Below, piece after piece: positions 25,640 to 34,468 of a stretch of DNA of 64,000 nucleotides (positions within the stretch are counted from its first letter, which is position 1; each line of letters opens with the position of its first letter). This DNA comes from Pacificispira sp033344895 (GTDB taxonomy: Bacteria; Pseudomonadota; Alphaproteobacteria; UBA8366; Aestuariispiraceae). The notes under the pieces are model-generated. The model did no database searches and was not told where the DNA came from. It saw only the letters and a list, made by a program, of their open reading frames with translations. Made by a program: the position numbers and the translations under genes. The stretch lies in the NCBI GenBank assembly GCA_965229685.1, contig OZ245920.1:3038001-3102000 (forward strand). Direction: 5' to 3'.

Positions 25640-26302
25640 GTGCTGAAACTGGGTACAGTCGACATCGCACAGACCGCATCGGCGTCGACCATCGTGTTCG
25701 AAGCCCTGCGAAAGGCGATCATCGAAGGCGATCTGAAGGACGGCGAGCCGTTGCGTCAGGATGAGGTTGCACGCCTGTTCAACACCAGCCGCATCCCGGT
25801 TCGCGAAGCGATCACCCGCCTGGAACAGTTGGGACTGGTTCGGACCCAGCGCTACAAGGGTGCTGTCGTCGCCCAGCTATCGGCGGATGAGGCGAGCGAG
25901 ATCTTCGACTTCCGCGCCCTGGTCGAAGGCGAGGTGATCCGCACGGCCGTGCCTCAGATGCGTCCCGAATCCCTGGCCTATGCCCGCGAATGCTGCGAGA
26001 GCTTCTACAAATCCGACGATCCGATGGACTGGGGAGATCTGAACCGGGCCTTCCATCGCGCCTTGTATCAGGATTGCGCCCTGCCCTATCACCTGAGCGT
26101 GGTCGACAACAGCCTGGACCGGATCGACCGGTACCTTCGTGCACAGCTCATGCTCAGCGACGGCATGGAACGGGCCAACCGCGAACATCTCGCCATCCTG
26201 GAAGCCTGTCAGCGCGGCGACGCGGACCGCGCGGCGGAACTGACCCGCGCCCATGTCAGGGGCGCCAAGGAAAGCCTGATGGACAAGCTTGCGTCGCGCT
26301 GA
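25640..26302 (+). CDS. GntR-family transcriptional regulator (FCD subfamily)
   Basis: This 220-residue regulator has a winged helix-turn-helix with the signature LFNTSRIPVREAITRLEQLGLV (about residues 35-75) and an FCD ligand domain containing LNRAFHRALYQ and REHLAILEACQRGD. The GTG at 25640 has a perfect GGAGG at 5-bp spacing. The frame continues upstream to a TTG, but that would start inside the 16-bp palindrome. It is divergent from the hydroxyproline operon and most likely its repressor, with hydroxyproline or a pathway intermediate as inducer. Confidence 0.88.
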   Translation: MLKLGTVDIAQTASASTIVFEALRKAIIEGDLKDGEPLRQDEVARLFNTSRIPVREAITRLEQLGLVRTQRYKGAVVAQLSADEASEIFDFRALVEGEVIRTAVPQMRPESLAYARECCESFYKSDDPMDWGDLNRAFHRALYQDCALPYHLSVVDNSLDRIDRYLRAQLMLSDGMERANREHLAILEACQRGDADRAAELTRAHVRGAKESLMDKLASR

Positions 26303-26323
26303 CCTGACAAGGCCGCCTCCCGC

Positions 26324-27418
26324 TCAGATCTGAGACACAGCCTCGCGCATCCAGCCCTGCAGGACGCCGATGGAATGTTCCGAATTCACTCCGCCTTCCG
26401 GCGTGATGACCAGCGGCCCCGGCCGATAGCCGCGGCTTTGCAGCCCCTGCTGTACGGATTCCACCAGTCGGATGTCCTCTTCCACCGTCGTGGCACGATC
26501 CTGCTGGGCGAGACGTTCGACGACCTCCGAATCATACCCACCCTCGGTGAACCAGCCGCGCCAGACCGTGACCTGGTCATGACTGTCGGTCCGCCAGTGA
26601 TAGGTGTTCAGCACATTGCCCGGATAGACCTGAAACGAGAATAGTGGCCACAGGAACCAGGACCGGTACTCGCCGGCATGATCGTTGGCGCTCAGGTCGA
26701 TCGGATAGCTCATGGATTCTAGACCGGAACACTCTGTCGTATGGCGCAGGACGTATCCCGGCCTGCGCTGAATGTCATAGGTCTCCGGCTTGACCACGCC
26801 GGTCGAAAAGGTCGGGTGGTTCAGGCTGCAGTGATAGCATTCGGAATAGTTCTCGACCGAGACCTTCCAATTGCAGTTCTCCGGAACATCGACCCAGTTG
26901 ACCGGCTGAAGGTCGTCGATCTGGGGAACATATTCCCGTAACTCCTCGCGGACACCGGGATACCAGACATCCATCGGCTCCGCATCGGGATCAAGATTGA
27001 CGAAAACGAACCCGTTGAAGATTTCCAGCCGCACCTCAGTCAGACAGATCGCCGATTTGTCGAATCCGGCGACCTTGTTGATATTGTTGCCACCGCGCAG
27101 CCCACCGGTCAGATCATAGGTCCAGGCGTGATATGGACAGACGATCATGCGCGTCGTGCCCTGCCCCTGAACCAGTTGATGCGCACGGTGCTGACAGACG
27201 TTGTAGAAACACCGCAACTCCCCGTCCCGCCCCCGAATACAGAACAGGTTCTCGCCGGCGATCCGGAAGGTGAAGTAGTCGCCGGTCCGGGCAACTTCAG
27301 ACACATGGCCGGCGAACTGCCAGGTGCGGGACAACAGACCGGCGCGTTCCTGACGAAAGATTTCCGGGTCGGTATAGTATCGGGCTTCGAGGCTGCGCAG
27401 CGGGACGGCGTCGTTCAT
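26324..27418 (-). CDS. Rieske oxygenase of the quaternary-ammonium (betaine) demethylase group
   Basis: This 364-residue oxygenase alpha subunit has Rieske ligands C75-x-H77 and C94-x-x-H97 (CQHRAHQ, CPYHAW) and a mononuclear iron site in N190-YSECYHCSLNH, with H196 and H201. The bridging residue between the two centres is E193 rather than the usual Asp, as also described for carnitine oxygenase CntA. This points to betaine-type substrates. It is coupled to the RpiR gene (ATGA overlap) and sits beside a dimethylglycine-dehydrogenase-like gene and a predicted hydroxyproline-betaine epimerase. First N-demethylation of proline or hydroxyproline betaine is the likely role. No reductase gene is adjacent. 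Confidence 0.85.
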   Translation of the reverse strand: MNDAVPLRSLEARYYTDPEIFRQERAGLLSRTWQFAGHVSEVARTGDYFTFRIAGENLFCIRGRDGELRCFYNVCQHRAHQLVQGQGTTRMIVCPYHAWTYDLTGGLRGGNNINKVAGFDKSAICLTEVRLEIFNGFVFVNLDPDAEPMDVWYPGVREELREYVPQIDDLQPVNWVDVPENCNWKVSVENYSECYHCSLNHPTFSTGVVKPETYDIQRRPGYVLRHTTECSGLESMSYPIDLSANDHAGEYRSWFLWPLFSFQVYPGNVLNTYHWRTDSHDQVTVWRGWFTEGGYDSEVVERLAQQDRATTVEEDIRLVESVQQGLQSRGYRPGPLVITPEGGVNSEHSIGVLQGWMREAVSQI

Positions 27419-28332
27419 TTGCGGGTTCCATCGTCTGAAACATACAGGCCCAGCCGGTGTCGGCGGGCGTGGAAGGTATCAATCCGCTCGATGACCTCCG
27501 GTTTCGCATCGGCAATGACGAAGGCCATCAGGGTTTCCAGAAGTGCGATGATCGAAACCGAGGACGGGAAGAATTGCGGCGTGTCGGCGGACACGACGAA
27601 CCCGTGCTCGGACCCGATGATGATCGGCGACGCGGCGCTGTCGGACAGTCCGACAATGGTGACGCCCTGTTCCCGCGCAATCGTAACGGCCTCGACGATT
27701 TCCTGGCGATAGGGCTTGCAGGTCATGGCGATCAGTACGTCGCCCTTTCCGGCCCCGGCGAGATCGTCGACCGCGACATTTCCTGGGCGGGGAATCGCCT
27801 CGATCTTGCCGACGGCCATATCGGCCAGATAGGCGAAGTTTCGGGCGTTCGAATGGTTCACCCCGACACCCAGCACATAGGTCCGGCGCGCCGCAACGAT
27901 GGCATCCGCCGCCGCCTTGATCTCCGCCTCGCTGGTCGCGGCAAAGGTCTCCTCAATGTTCCGCAGGGCACTTTCCGCCATATCGGAGAACAGCGCGCCG
28001 AGCTGCCCATTGGCGCTCAACGCTTGCAGCCAGCGCGCCCGGTCCGGGAAACTGGCATTGCCGCGCCGGATCTCCTCCCGGAACGGCTCGCGGAACTCGT
28101 CATAACCTTCGAATCCGAAGGACCGGGCCAAACGGACGAAGGTGTTCGGCTTCACATCGGCCGCCTGGGCAATTTCCCGGATCGAGCTGACTCCGACATC
28201 GTTTGGATTCTCGATGACATAGGTCGCAGCCTTGCGCGCCTCCGGCGACAGGGTGTCGAGCCCCTTGGCGAGCGCTTCCAGCACCGCGGCGGGGTCCCTT
28301 AGATCGGAATATGGTACATTTGTATCAGTCAT
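27415..28332 (-). CDS. RpiR-family transcriptional regulator (HTH plus SIS domain)
   Basis: This 305-residue regulator has an N-terminal RpiR helix-turn-helix (about 20-95; SSIREIAQAADVKPNTFVRLARSFGFEGYDEFR) and a C-terminal SIS domain (about 130-270) with VLGVGVNHSNARNFAYLADMA. The ATG at 28332 has no evident ribosome site, but no better start is visible; the frame stays open far upstream only as antisense of the next gene. It overlaps the Rieske gene by 4 bp and is divergent from the flavoprotein gene. Since SIS domains usually bind phosphosugars, the ligand here is an open question. Confidence 0.85.
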   Translation of the reverse strand: MTDTNVPYSDLRDPAAVLEALAKGLDTLSPEARKAATYVIENPNDVGVSSIREIAQAADVKPNTFVRLARSFGFEGYDEFREPFREEIRRGNASFPDRARWLQALSANGQLGALFSDMAESALRNIEETFAATSEAEIKAAADAIVAARRTYVLGVGVNHSNARNFAYLADMAVGKIEAIPRPGNVAVDDLAGAGKGDVLIAMTCKPYRQEIVEAVTIAREQGVTIVGLSDSAASPIIIGSEHGFVVSADTPQFFPSSVSIIALLETLMAFVIADAKPEVIERIDTFHARRHRLGLYVSDDGTRK

Positions 28333-28404
28333 GATTGACGATGGTAAAAATGTTTGCTTATCGTGTCCACAGAAATCGCGAACGGGATTTGAGGAGCCAT
28401 CCCC

Positions 28405-30867
28405 ATGTCGGACAAGAAGCTGCCGGAGACGGCGCGCGTGGTGATCGTCGGCGGCGGCGTCATGGGCTGCGGCCTGGCCTATCACCTGGCCCATGAGGGC
28501 TGGACCGATGTCGTCCTGCTGGAAAAGGCGGAGCTGACCAGCGGATCGACCTGGCACGCAGCGGGCCAGATCACCTATTCGACATCCAGCTTCGGTCTCG
28601 GCAAATGCGTCGACTACAATGTCGGGCTCTATGCCGGAAAGCTGGAGGAAGAGACCGGTCAGTCGGTCACCTGGCACGGCTGCGGCTCGTTCCGGCTGGC
28701 CTATACCGAGGACGAGATGGATTGGCTCCGCCACACGCTGTCCGTCGGGCGGGCCCTGGGCTTCAACATTGAGCTGGTCGGAAAGGACCATATCCGCCGG
28801 CATCATCCCTTCTATAATCTCGACGGTGTATTGGGCGCCCTCCACACGCCCGATGACGGCCATGTCGACCCGTCCGGTGTGACTCAGGCGATGGCGACCG
28901 GTGCACGGCAACTGGGCGTAAAGATCATCCGCCGCTGCCGCGCGACGAACATCACGCAACTTCCCAGCGGCGAGTGGCAGGTCGACACCGAGCAGGGCAC
29001 GATTCGCTGTGAGCATGTCGTGAATGCGGGTGGGACCTATGCCCGCCAGATGGGCGAATGGTCCGGGCTGCAATTGCCCATGACCTCCATGACCCATCAT
29101 TACTTCGTCACCGACACCGTGCCGGAATTCCTGGAACTCGACCACGAACTGCCGGTCATTCGCGATGACCGCGAAGTGTCCGGCTACATTCGGATGGAGC
29201 AGAAATCGGGCCTGATCGGAATCTATGAGAAAGAGAACCCGAATACCGTCTGGGAGGATCATTGCCCCTGGGAGGCGGAAAACGAGCTGTTCGACGCCGA
29301 CTACGACCGGGTCATGCCCTGGTTGGAAAATGCACTGGAACGCATGCCGATCTTTGCCGAACTGGGCATCAAGCGGGAAGTCCACGGCGCCATCAGCCAC
29401 CCGCCCGACGGCAACCCGCTGATCGGCCCGGCGCCCGGTGTCCGGAACTACTGGTGCTGCTGCGGCACGCAGATCGGTATCGGCTGGGGCCCCGGACTGA
29501 CACGGGAACTGGCGCGCTGGATGGTGCATGGCGCGGCGGACATCTCCATGCGCGAATTCGACCCGCGGCGCTTCGGCGACTACGCGACCAAGGAATGGCA
29601 GGTCATCAAGGCGAAGGAAGATTACTGCCTGCGCCACGAAATCCCGTTTCCACATTTCAACCGGCTCGCAGGGCGGCCGATCAAACCGTCCGCCCTTTAT
29701 GACCGGCTGAAGCAGAAAGGTGCGGTGTTCGAGGAAGTCTACGGCCATGAACGCCCCCGCTGGTTTGCGGCCGAGGGCGTGGAACAGCGCGATCACTACT
29801 CCTTCCGCCGAACCGTCGTGCACGACATGGTCGGGGCGGAAGTGAAGGCCGTCCGCGAGCGGGTCGGCATCATGGACATTTCCGCGTTCACCAAGATCGA
29901 AGTCTCCGGACCGGATGCGGCCGGCCAGTTGGACCGGTTGATCGCCAACCGGCTGCCGCGCAAGATCGGCGGCATCGCACTGACGCATTTTCTGAACGAG
30001 GCGGGTCGGATCGAACTTGAAGCGACCATTGTCCGAATGGAGGAGGATCGCTTCTACCTGGTCTGCGCCGCCTTCTTCGAGCAGCGCCTGCTGGACCATC
30101 TGGCCCGCCATGCCGGGGAGGCCGACCTGACCGTCCGGAACCTGTCAGCGGACTGGAATGCGCTGGCCCTGAATGGCCCGAAAGCCCGCGATGTCCTGGC
30201 GCGCTGCACCGACGCGCCACTCAGCAACGCCGACTTCCCCTGGCTGCAGGCACGCGAGATACCGGTCGCAGGGCAGAGACTCTGGGCGTTCCGCCTGTCT
30301 TACGCCGGTGAGTTGGGATGGGAGTTGCATATCCCGCGCGACGCGGCGCTAGCAGTCTATGACGCATTGTGGTCCGCGGGAGAATCCTACGGCATCGCGG
30401 ATTACGGCTCCTTCGCCATGAATGCGATGCGCATGGAAAAGGGGTTCAAGGGCGCCGGCGAACTGACCAACGAGGTCACACTGCCGGAGGCGGATGTCAT
30501 GCGTTTCGTGCGCCTGGACAAGGATTTCGTCGGCAAGGCGGCGACAGAGAGAAGCGCCGCCGGAACACTGCCCTGGATTTGCGCTTATCTGGAAATAGAG
30601 CCCGACAGCCAGGTCGACGGCCACGGCGGCGAAGCGGTCATGATGGGTGACCGAGTCGTCGGCAGCACCGCATCCGTCGCCTATGGCCATTCCATCGGGA
30701 AAATCCTGGCCTTTGCCTATGTAAAGCCGGAAGCCGCAAAACCCGCTCTCGACCTGACCGTTGTGATCCATGGCAAGCCCCGCGCGGCCAGGGTCCTGTC
30801 CGCGCCCGCCTATGACCCGGAAAGCCTCCTGCCTCGGGCCGATGCGCTGGAAGCGGCTGCGGAATGA
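28405..30867 (+). CDS. Dimethylglycine/sarcosine dehydrogenase-like flavoprotein with folate-binding GcvT domain
   Basis: This 820-residue protein has an N-terminal FAD domain (VVIVGGGVMGCGLAYHLA) with H51 in SGSTWHAAGQ, the position of covalent FAD attachment in dimethylglycine dehydrogenase. A C-terminal aminomethyltransferase-like GcvT region (about 430-815) has SYAGELGWELHIP and MRMEKGFKG. It should remove an N-methyl group oxidatively and transfer it to tetrahydrofolate. It starts a three-gene operon with GAGGAG before the ATG. In context the substrate is probably N-methyl-hydroxyproline or N-methylproline made by the Rieske enzyme. Confidence 0.88.
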   Translation: MSDKKLPETARVVIVGGGVMGCGLAYHLAHEGWTDVVLLEKAELTSGSTWHAAGQITYSTSSFGLGKCVDYNVGLYAGKLEEETGQSVTWHGCGSFRLAYTEDEMDWLRHTLSVGRALGFNIELVGKDHIRRHHPFYNLDGVLGALHTPDDGHVDPSGVTQAMATGARQLGVKIIRRCRATNITQLPSGEWQVDTEQGTIRCEHVVNAGGTYARQMGEWSGLQLPMTSMTHHYFVTDTVPEFLELDHELPVIRDDREVSGYIRMEQKSGLIGIYEKENPNTVWEDHCPWEAENELFDADYDRVMPWLENALERMPIFAELGIKREVHGAISHPPDGNPLIGPAPGVRNYWCCCGTQIGIGWGPGLTRELARWMVHGAADISMREFDPRRFGDYATKEWQVIKAKEDYCLRHEIPFPHFNRLAGRPIKPSALYDRLKQKGAVFEEVYGHERPRWFAAEGVEQRDHYSFRRTVVHDMVGAEVKAVRERVGIMDISAFTKIEVSGPDAAGQLDRLIANRLPRKIGGIALTHFLNEAGRIELEATIVRMEEDRFYLVCAAFFEQRLLDHLARHAGEADLTVRNLSADWNALALNGPKARDVLARCTDAPLSNADFPWLQAREIPVAGQRLWAFRLSYAGELGWELHIPRDAALAVYDALWSAGESYGIADYGSFAMNAMRMEKGFKGAGELTNEVTLPEADVMRFVRLDKDFVGKAATERSAAGTLPWICAYLEIEPDSQVDGHGGEAVMMGDRVVGSTASVAYGHSIGKILAFAYVKPEAAKPALDLTVVIHGKPRAARVLSAPAYDPESLLPRADALEAAAE

Positions 30868-31976
30868 AGTCCGGCATCAAAATAACCGGGCTGTCCGCCT
30901 GGATCGTGCCGCTGACCAGCCATGTCGCCTATCACATGGCGTCGGGAAAGAGTTGCGAGACCGTGGAAACGGTCGTGATCCGGCTGCGCATGGATGACGG
31001 GCTGGAGGGCTGGGGCGAAGTCTGTCCGATTCCCGGCTACCTGCCGGCCTATGCACGGGGCGTTATCCCGGCATTGTGCGAATTGGCCCCTGTCCTGATC
31101 GGGTCGGAACTGACCGGACCGGAAGCGGTCATGGCAAGGTTGGACGCGAAGTTGAAGGGCCATCGCTACGCCAAATCGGCTGTCGACATCGCCCTTTGGG
31201 ATCTGATGGGTAAAACCGCCGGACAGCCGCTTCATGCCCTGCTGGGCGGTCGACGTGTCCCGGACATGCCGATCTATCACTCGATCAGTTGCCTGCCGCC
31301 CGACGACATGGCCCGGATCGCGCGGGATGCCCACGCTACGGGAATCCGACAGTTTCAGGTCAAGCTGGGCGTCGATGCCGACTGGCAAGCCGATGTCGCC
31401 CGCTTGCGCCGGGTCCGGGAGACCGTCGGGCCCGGGCCGCTGGTCTACGGCGACTGGAACTGCGGCAGCACCCGGCTGGATGCCATCCGGGTCGGTCGCG
31501 CCGTCGCCGATCTGGATATCATGCTGGAACAACCCTGTGAGACGATCGAGGAATGTGCCGCCGTCCGCGACGCGACCGGCCTGCCGCTGAAACTGGACGA
31601 GGCAGCGCATGATTCCGCATCGCTGCTGACCGCCTATCGACTGGGTTGCCTGGAAGCCGTCGCGGTCAAGCTGTCGAAATTCGGCGGCGTCAGCGCGGCC
31701 CGGCGAGCCCGCGATCTGTGCATGCATCTCGGCGCCAAGATGTGCATTGAGGACACCTGGGGATCCGACATCACGACCGCCGCCGTTCTGCATCTCGGCG
31801 CCGCCAGCCCACCGGAACTGGTGATGAATGTCTGCGACCTGTCCCACTATGCCGCGCCGCGTCTGTGTCCCGGCGCCCCGGTTCGGAAGAACGGCCGGAT
31901 CGCCCCGCCGGAGGGTCCCGGTCTGGGAGTCGAGCCGGATCCGGGCATCCTCGGAACGCCTGTTCTTGAATTGTGA
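30864..31976 (+). CDS. Enolase-superfamily epimerase, probable hydroxyproline betaine 2-epimerase (HpbD-like)
   Basis: This 370-residue muconate-lactonising-type enolase superfamily member has the acid/base lysines K167 (FQVKLG) and K269 (VAVKLSKFGG) on opposite faces, and metal ligands D197 (YGDWN), E222 (MLEQPC) and D245 (LKLDE), with E296-D297 near the end. This arrangement supports 1,1-proton transfer. The start overlaps the upstream stop (ATGA). In Pelagibaca a similar enzyme epimerises hydroxyproline betaine at C2, next to the same Rieske, flavoprotein and hydroxyproline genes. The annotation follows from that match of context; dipeptide epimerase is the main alternative. Confidence 0.82.
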   Translation: MKSGIKITGLSAWIVPLTSHVAYHMASGKSCETVETVVIRLRMDDGLEGWGEVCPIPGYLPAYARGVIPALCELAPVLIGSELTGPEAVMARLDAKLKGHRYAKSAVDIALWDLMGKTAGQPLHALLGGRRVPDMPIYHSISCLPPDDMARIARDAHATGIRQFQVKLGVDADWQADVARLRRVRETVGPGPLVYGDWNCGSTRLDAIRVGRAVADLDIMLEQPCETIEECAAVRDATGLPLKLDEAAHDSASLLTAYRLGCLEAVAVKLSKFGGVSAARRARDLCMHLGAKMCIEDTWGSDITTAAVLHLGAASPPELVMNVCDLSHYAAPRLCPGAPVRKNGRIAPPEGPGLGVEPDPGILGTPVLEL

Positions 31977-31989
31977 AGGAAGATGAGCC

Positions 31990-33267
31990 GTGAACAAGCT
32001 GCATAGCCAGGCCGAATGGATCGAACGCGCCCGCGCCGTCCTGCCGGGCGGAACCTTCGGCAATTTCCCGCCGGACATCGTGATCCGGGAAGGACGCGGC
32101 AGCCGGGTCTGGGACGAGGATGGCAAGGAGTATATCGACTATCTGATCGGGTCGGGCCCGATGCTGTTGGGGCACGGTCATCCCGAGGTCATGGAGGCGG
32201 TGCTGGAGCAATTGCCCAGAGGCATGACCTTCTTTGCCAACAATGCGGCGGGCATCGAACTGGCCGAGGCGATCTGCGATGCCGCTGCCTGTGCCGAACA
32301 GGTTCGTTACGTCTCCTCCGGCGGTGAGGCGGATATGTACGCCATCCGCCTGGCCCGCGCCTTTACCGGACGCGACAAGATCCTGAAATTCGAAGGCGGT
32401 TATCACGGCATGTCGGCGGAAGCGCAGATGAGCCTGGCCCCGGAGCGACTGGTAAACTTCCCGCAGGCCGTGCCGGACAGCGCCGGCATCCCCGAAGGCG
32501 TCCGCGCCGAGATGCTGATCGCCCCATTCAACGATATCGACTTCGTCCGGTCCCTGGTGGCGGAGAAAGGCGACGAGATCGCCGCGATCATCGTCGAACC
32601 GCTGCAACGGATCGTGCCGCCCCTGCCCGGCTTCCTGCAGGCATTGCGAGATCTGTGCGATGAGTCAGGGATCGTCCTGATCTTCGACGAGATCGTCACC
32701 GGATTTCGGCTGGCGTATGGCGGGGCGCAGGAATTCTATGGCGTCACGCCGGATCTGTGCACCTTGGGCAAGATCATCGGCGGCGGCTTCCCCCTTGCCG
32801 CCGTGGCGGGACGCCGGGACGTCATGGCGCATTTCGACAAGGAGTCGGTCGGCGCCGACAAATGGCTGATGCAATTGGGCACTCTGTCCGGCAACCCGGT
32901 CGCCGCCGTTGCCGGCCTGAAAACCATGGAGATCCTGCGCCGTCCGGGACAGTATGACAGGCTCCGCAGCCTCGGCGAACGGATCATGTCATATGCCGCA
33001 TCGGCGCTTGATACGGGCGGCATCGACCATCGCCTGGTCGGCGACTCCACCCTGTTCGACATCGTCTTCATCGACCGGGATGTCCGCGACTATCGGGACG
33101 TGAAGGCGGCGGACGCCAAGGCCAATGCCCGCTTCAATGCCAGTCTGCGGTCATCGGGCCTGTTCAAATCCGCAGGCAAGCTCTATCCGTCACTCGCCCT
33201 TACGGAAGCGGACATGGTCCAGACAGAGGCGGCACTGAAACAAGCGGCGCGGGAACTGGCGGACTGA
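31990..33267 (+). CDS. Class III PLP-dependent aminotransferase (glutamate-1-semialdehyde aminomutase-like)
   Basis: This 425-residue fold-type I PLP enzyme has PLP-site residues SSGGEADMYAIRLAR, D233-E234 (IFDEIVTGFR) and the Schiff-base lysine K261 (TLGKIIGGG). It lies 13 bp after the epimerase with a GAAGGAAGATGAG ribosome site and GTG start. It resembles glutamate-1-semialdehyde 2,1-aminomutase, but no heme genes are near. The published hydroxyproline betaine route does not need it. It may act on an amino-keto intermediate or on a second substrate of the cluster. Role unknown. Confidence 0.82.
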   Translation: MNKLHSQAEWIERARAVLPGGTFGNFPPDIVIREGRGSRVWDEDGKEYIDYLIGSGPMLLGHGHPEVMEAVLEQLPRGMTFFANNAAGIELAEAICDAAACAEQVRYVSSGGEADMYAIRLARAFTGRDKILKFEGGYHGMSAEAQMSLAPERLVNFPQAVPDSAGIPEGVRAEMLIAPFNDIDFVRSLVAEKGDEIAAIIVEPLQRIVPPLPGFLQALRDLCDESGIVLIFDEIVTGFRLAYGGAQEFYGVTPDLCTLGKIIGGGFPLAAVAGRRDVMAHFDKESVGADKWLMQLGTLSGNPVAAVAGLKTMEILRRPGQYDRLRSLGERIMSYAASALDTGGIDHRLVGDSTLFDIVFIDRDVRDYRDVKAADAKANARFNASLRSSGLFKSAGKLYPSLALTEADMVQTEAALKQAARELAD

Positions 33268-33271
33268 CCCT

Positions 33272-33291
33272 GGATTCCCGGACGGGATTCC
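33272..33291. terminator. Hairpin between convergent aminotransferase and CoxS-type genes
   Basis: GGATTCCC (33272-33279) pairs with GGGATTCC (33284-33291) over 8 bp with one T-T mismatch and a four-base loop. It lies in a 37-bp gap between convergent genes. There is no T-run on either side, so the assignment is tentative. Confidence 0.4.
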
Positions 33292-33304
33292 CCGGAACGC
33301 AAAT

Positions 33305-34468
33305 TCAGCGACCTGGCAACAGTCGATCCCGCAGGATTCCCCACAGCAGCGACAGAATGTTCAACTGGCTGCCCTCGGATGTCGCCACCTCCTCCCCGGC
33401 GAGGTGCCGACCGAGATTCCGGGCAAAGTCCGACGACAGGCGCGAGGTGAAATCCCGAACCAGGCCGGATCGCCCGAACTGGGCCAGCGGTCCGGTCAGT
33501 TTGAACCGGACTTCGATGTCGACGGCCGTCCGCTCTTCGGCCTCGGTGCGCAAGGCGTAGGTCAGCCTGCCCTGAACATTGGTTCCACTCTTTCGGTCGG
33601 TCCCTTCGCCGGACAGCGTGACACGGCGCGCATTGGCGTCGATCTGCTGGTTGACCGTACCATTGAATCCGGCCGAAATCGGCCCGAAACGGATGGTCAG
33701 GCGCCCCTCGATCCGGTCGCCTTCAATCGCGGTGACTTCCGCGCCCGGCATGCAGCGCGCCACGGTCGACACATCGGTCATGACCTCCCAGAGAGCGTTG
33801 CGGCGCTGGTCCGCCTTCATCTCGAGAGTCAGGATGGTCCAGCCGTCCTCGTCCACACGCATGACCGGCTTGCTCACCGACGCGGACACTTCGGCCGTGC
33901 CCCGAGCACCGCTTTTCGGTTCCGCGACCTCGAAGCAGGGAGGCGGCGCGTCGGGCGCCGGTCGTACGAGTGGCCTGACCGAGGACTGGCAGGCTTTCGT
34001 ATGCGACTTCGTCTCGGACACGACATCCGATATCGCTTCGACAATACCCTGATAGCCGGTGCACCGACATATGTTTCCGCTCAACGCATGACGGATACGG
34101 GACTCGTCCGGTGTGTCGAGACGGTTCACGATGTCGCGCGCCGTGACGAGCATGCCCGGCGTGCAGAACCCGCATTGCAGTCCGTGCCGTTCGGAAAATG
34201 CCTTACGCAGCTTGCTCATCGTCTGATCGTCGTCGAACCCTTCGACCGTCCGGATGTCGGCTCCGTCGCAGGCCGCTGCCAGGGCAATGCAGGAACGCCC
34301 CGGCTGTCCGTCGATCATGATCGTACAGGCGCCGCAAACGCCCTGTTCGCACCCCAGATGCGTTCCGGTCAGGCCGAGGTGACCGCGCAGGAAGTCGGCG
34401 AGATGTGTCCTGGGCTCGACGGAACCGCTTACCGGCTGCCCGTTCACGGTGAGGGTTATCGATTTCAT
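33305..34468 (-). CDS. Molybdenum hydroxylase iron-sulfur subunit fused to a CoxG/SRPBCC domain
   Basis: This 387-residue protein. Residues 1-150 are a CoxS-type subunit with two [2Fe-2S] clusters (C40, C45, C48, C60 and C99, C102, C134, C136; GCEQGVCGACT, CGFCTPG, CRCTGYQ). After a proline-rich linker (about 160-205), residues 210-387 form a CoxG-like SRPBCC domain (ALWEVMTDVSTVARCMPGAE, GRLTIRFGPI). CoxG is normally a separate protein. The gene is last of coxL-M-S (ATGA overlap). It carries electrons from the molybdenum site to FAD. The fused domain may aid cofactor maturation or membrane contact. In this regulon the predicted reaction is picolinate 6-hydroxylation. Confidence 0.88.
   Translation of the reverse strand: MKSITLTVNGQPVSGSVEPRTHLADFLRGHLGLTGTHLGCEQGVCGACTIMIDGQPGRSCIALAAACDGADIRTVEGFDDDQTMSKLRKAFSERHGLQCGFCTPGMLVTARDIVNRLDTPDESRIRHALSGNICRCTGYQGIVEAISDVVSETKSHTKACQSSVRPLVRPAPDAPPPCFEVAEPKSGARGTAEVSASVSKPVMRVDEDGWTILTLEMKADQRRNALWEVMTDVSTVARCMPGAEVTAIEGDRIEGRLTIRFGPISAGFNGTVNQQIDANARRVTLSGEGTDRKSGTNVQGRLTYALRTEAEERTAVDIEVRFKLTGPLAQFGRSGLVRDFTSRLSSDFARNLGRHLAGEEVATSEGSQLNILSLLWGILRDRLLPGR

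Noticed and set aside
27415..30111. Very long minus-strand frame of almost 900 codons
   Set aside because: Only the part after 28332 (RpiR regulator) is a gene. The rest is antisense to the flavoprotein gene and stays open because of high GC at third codon positions.
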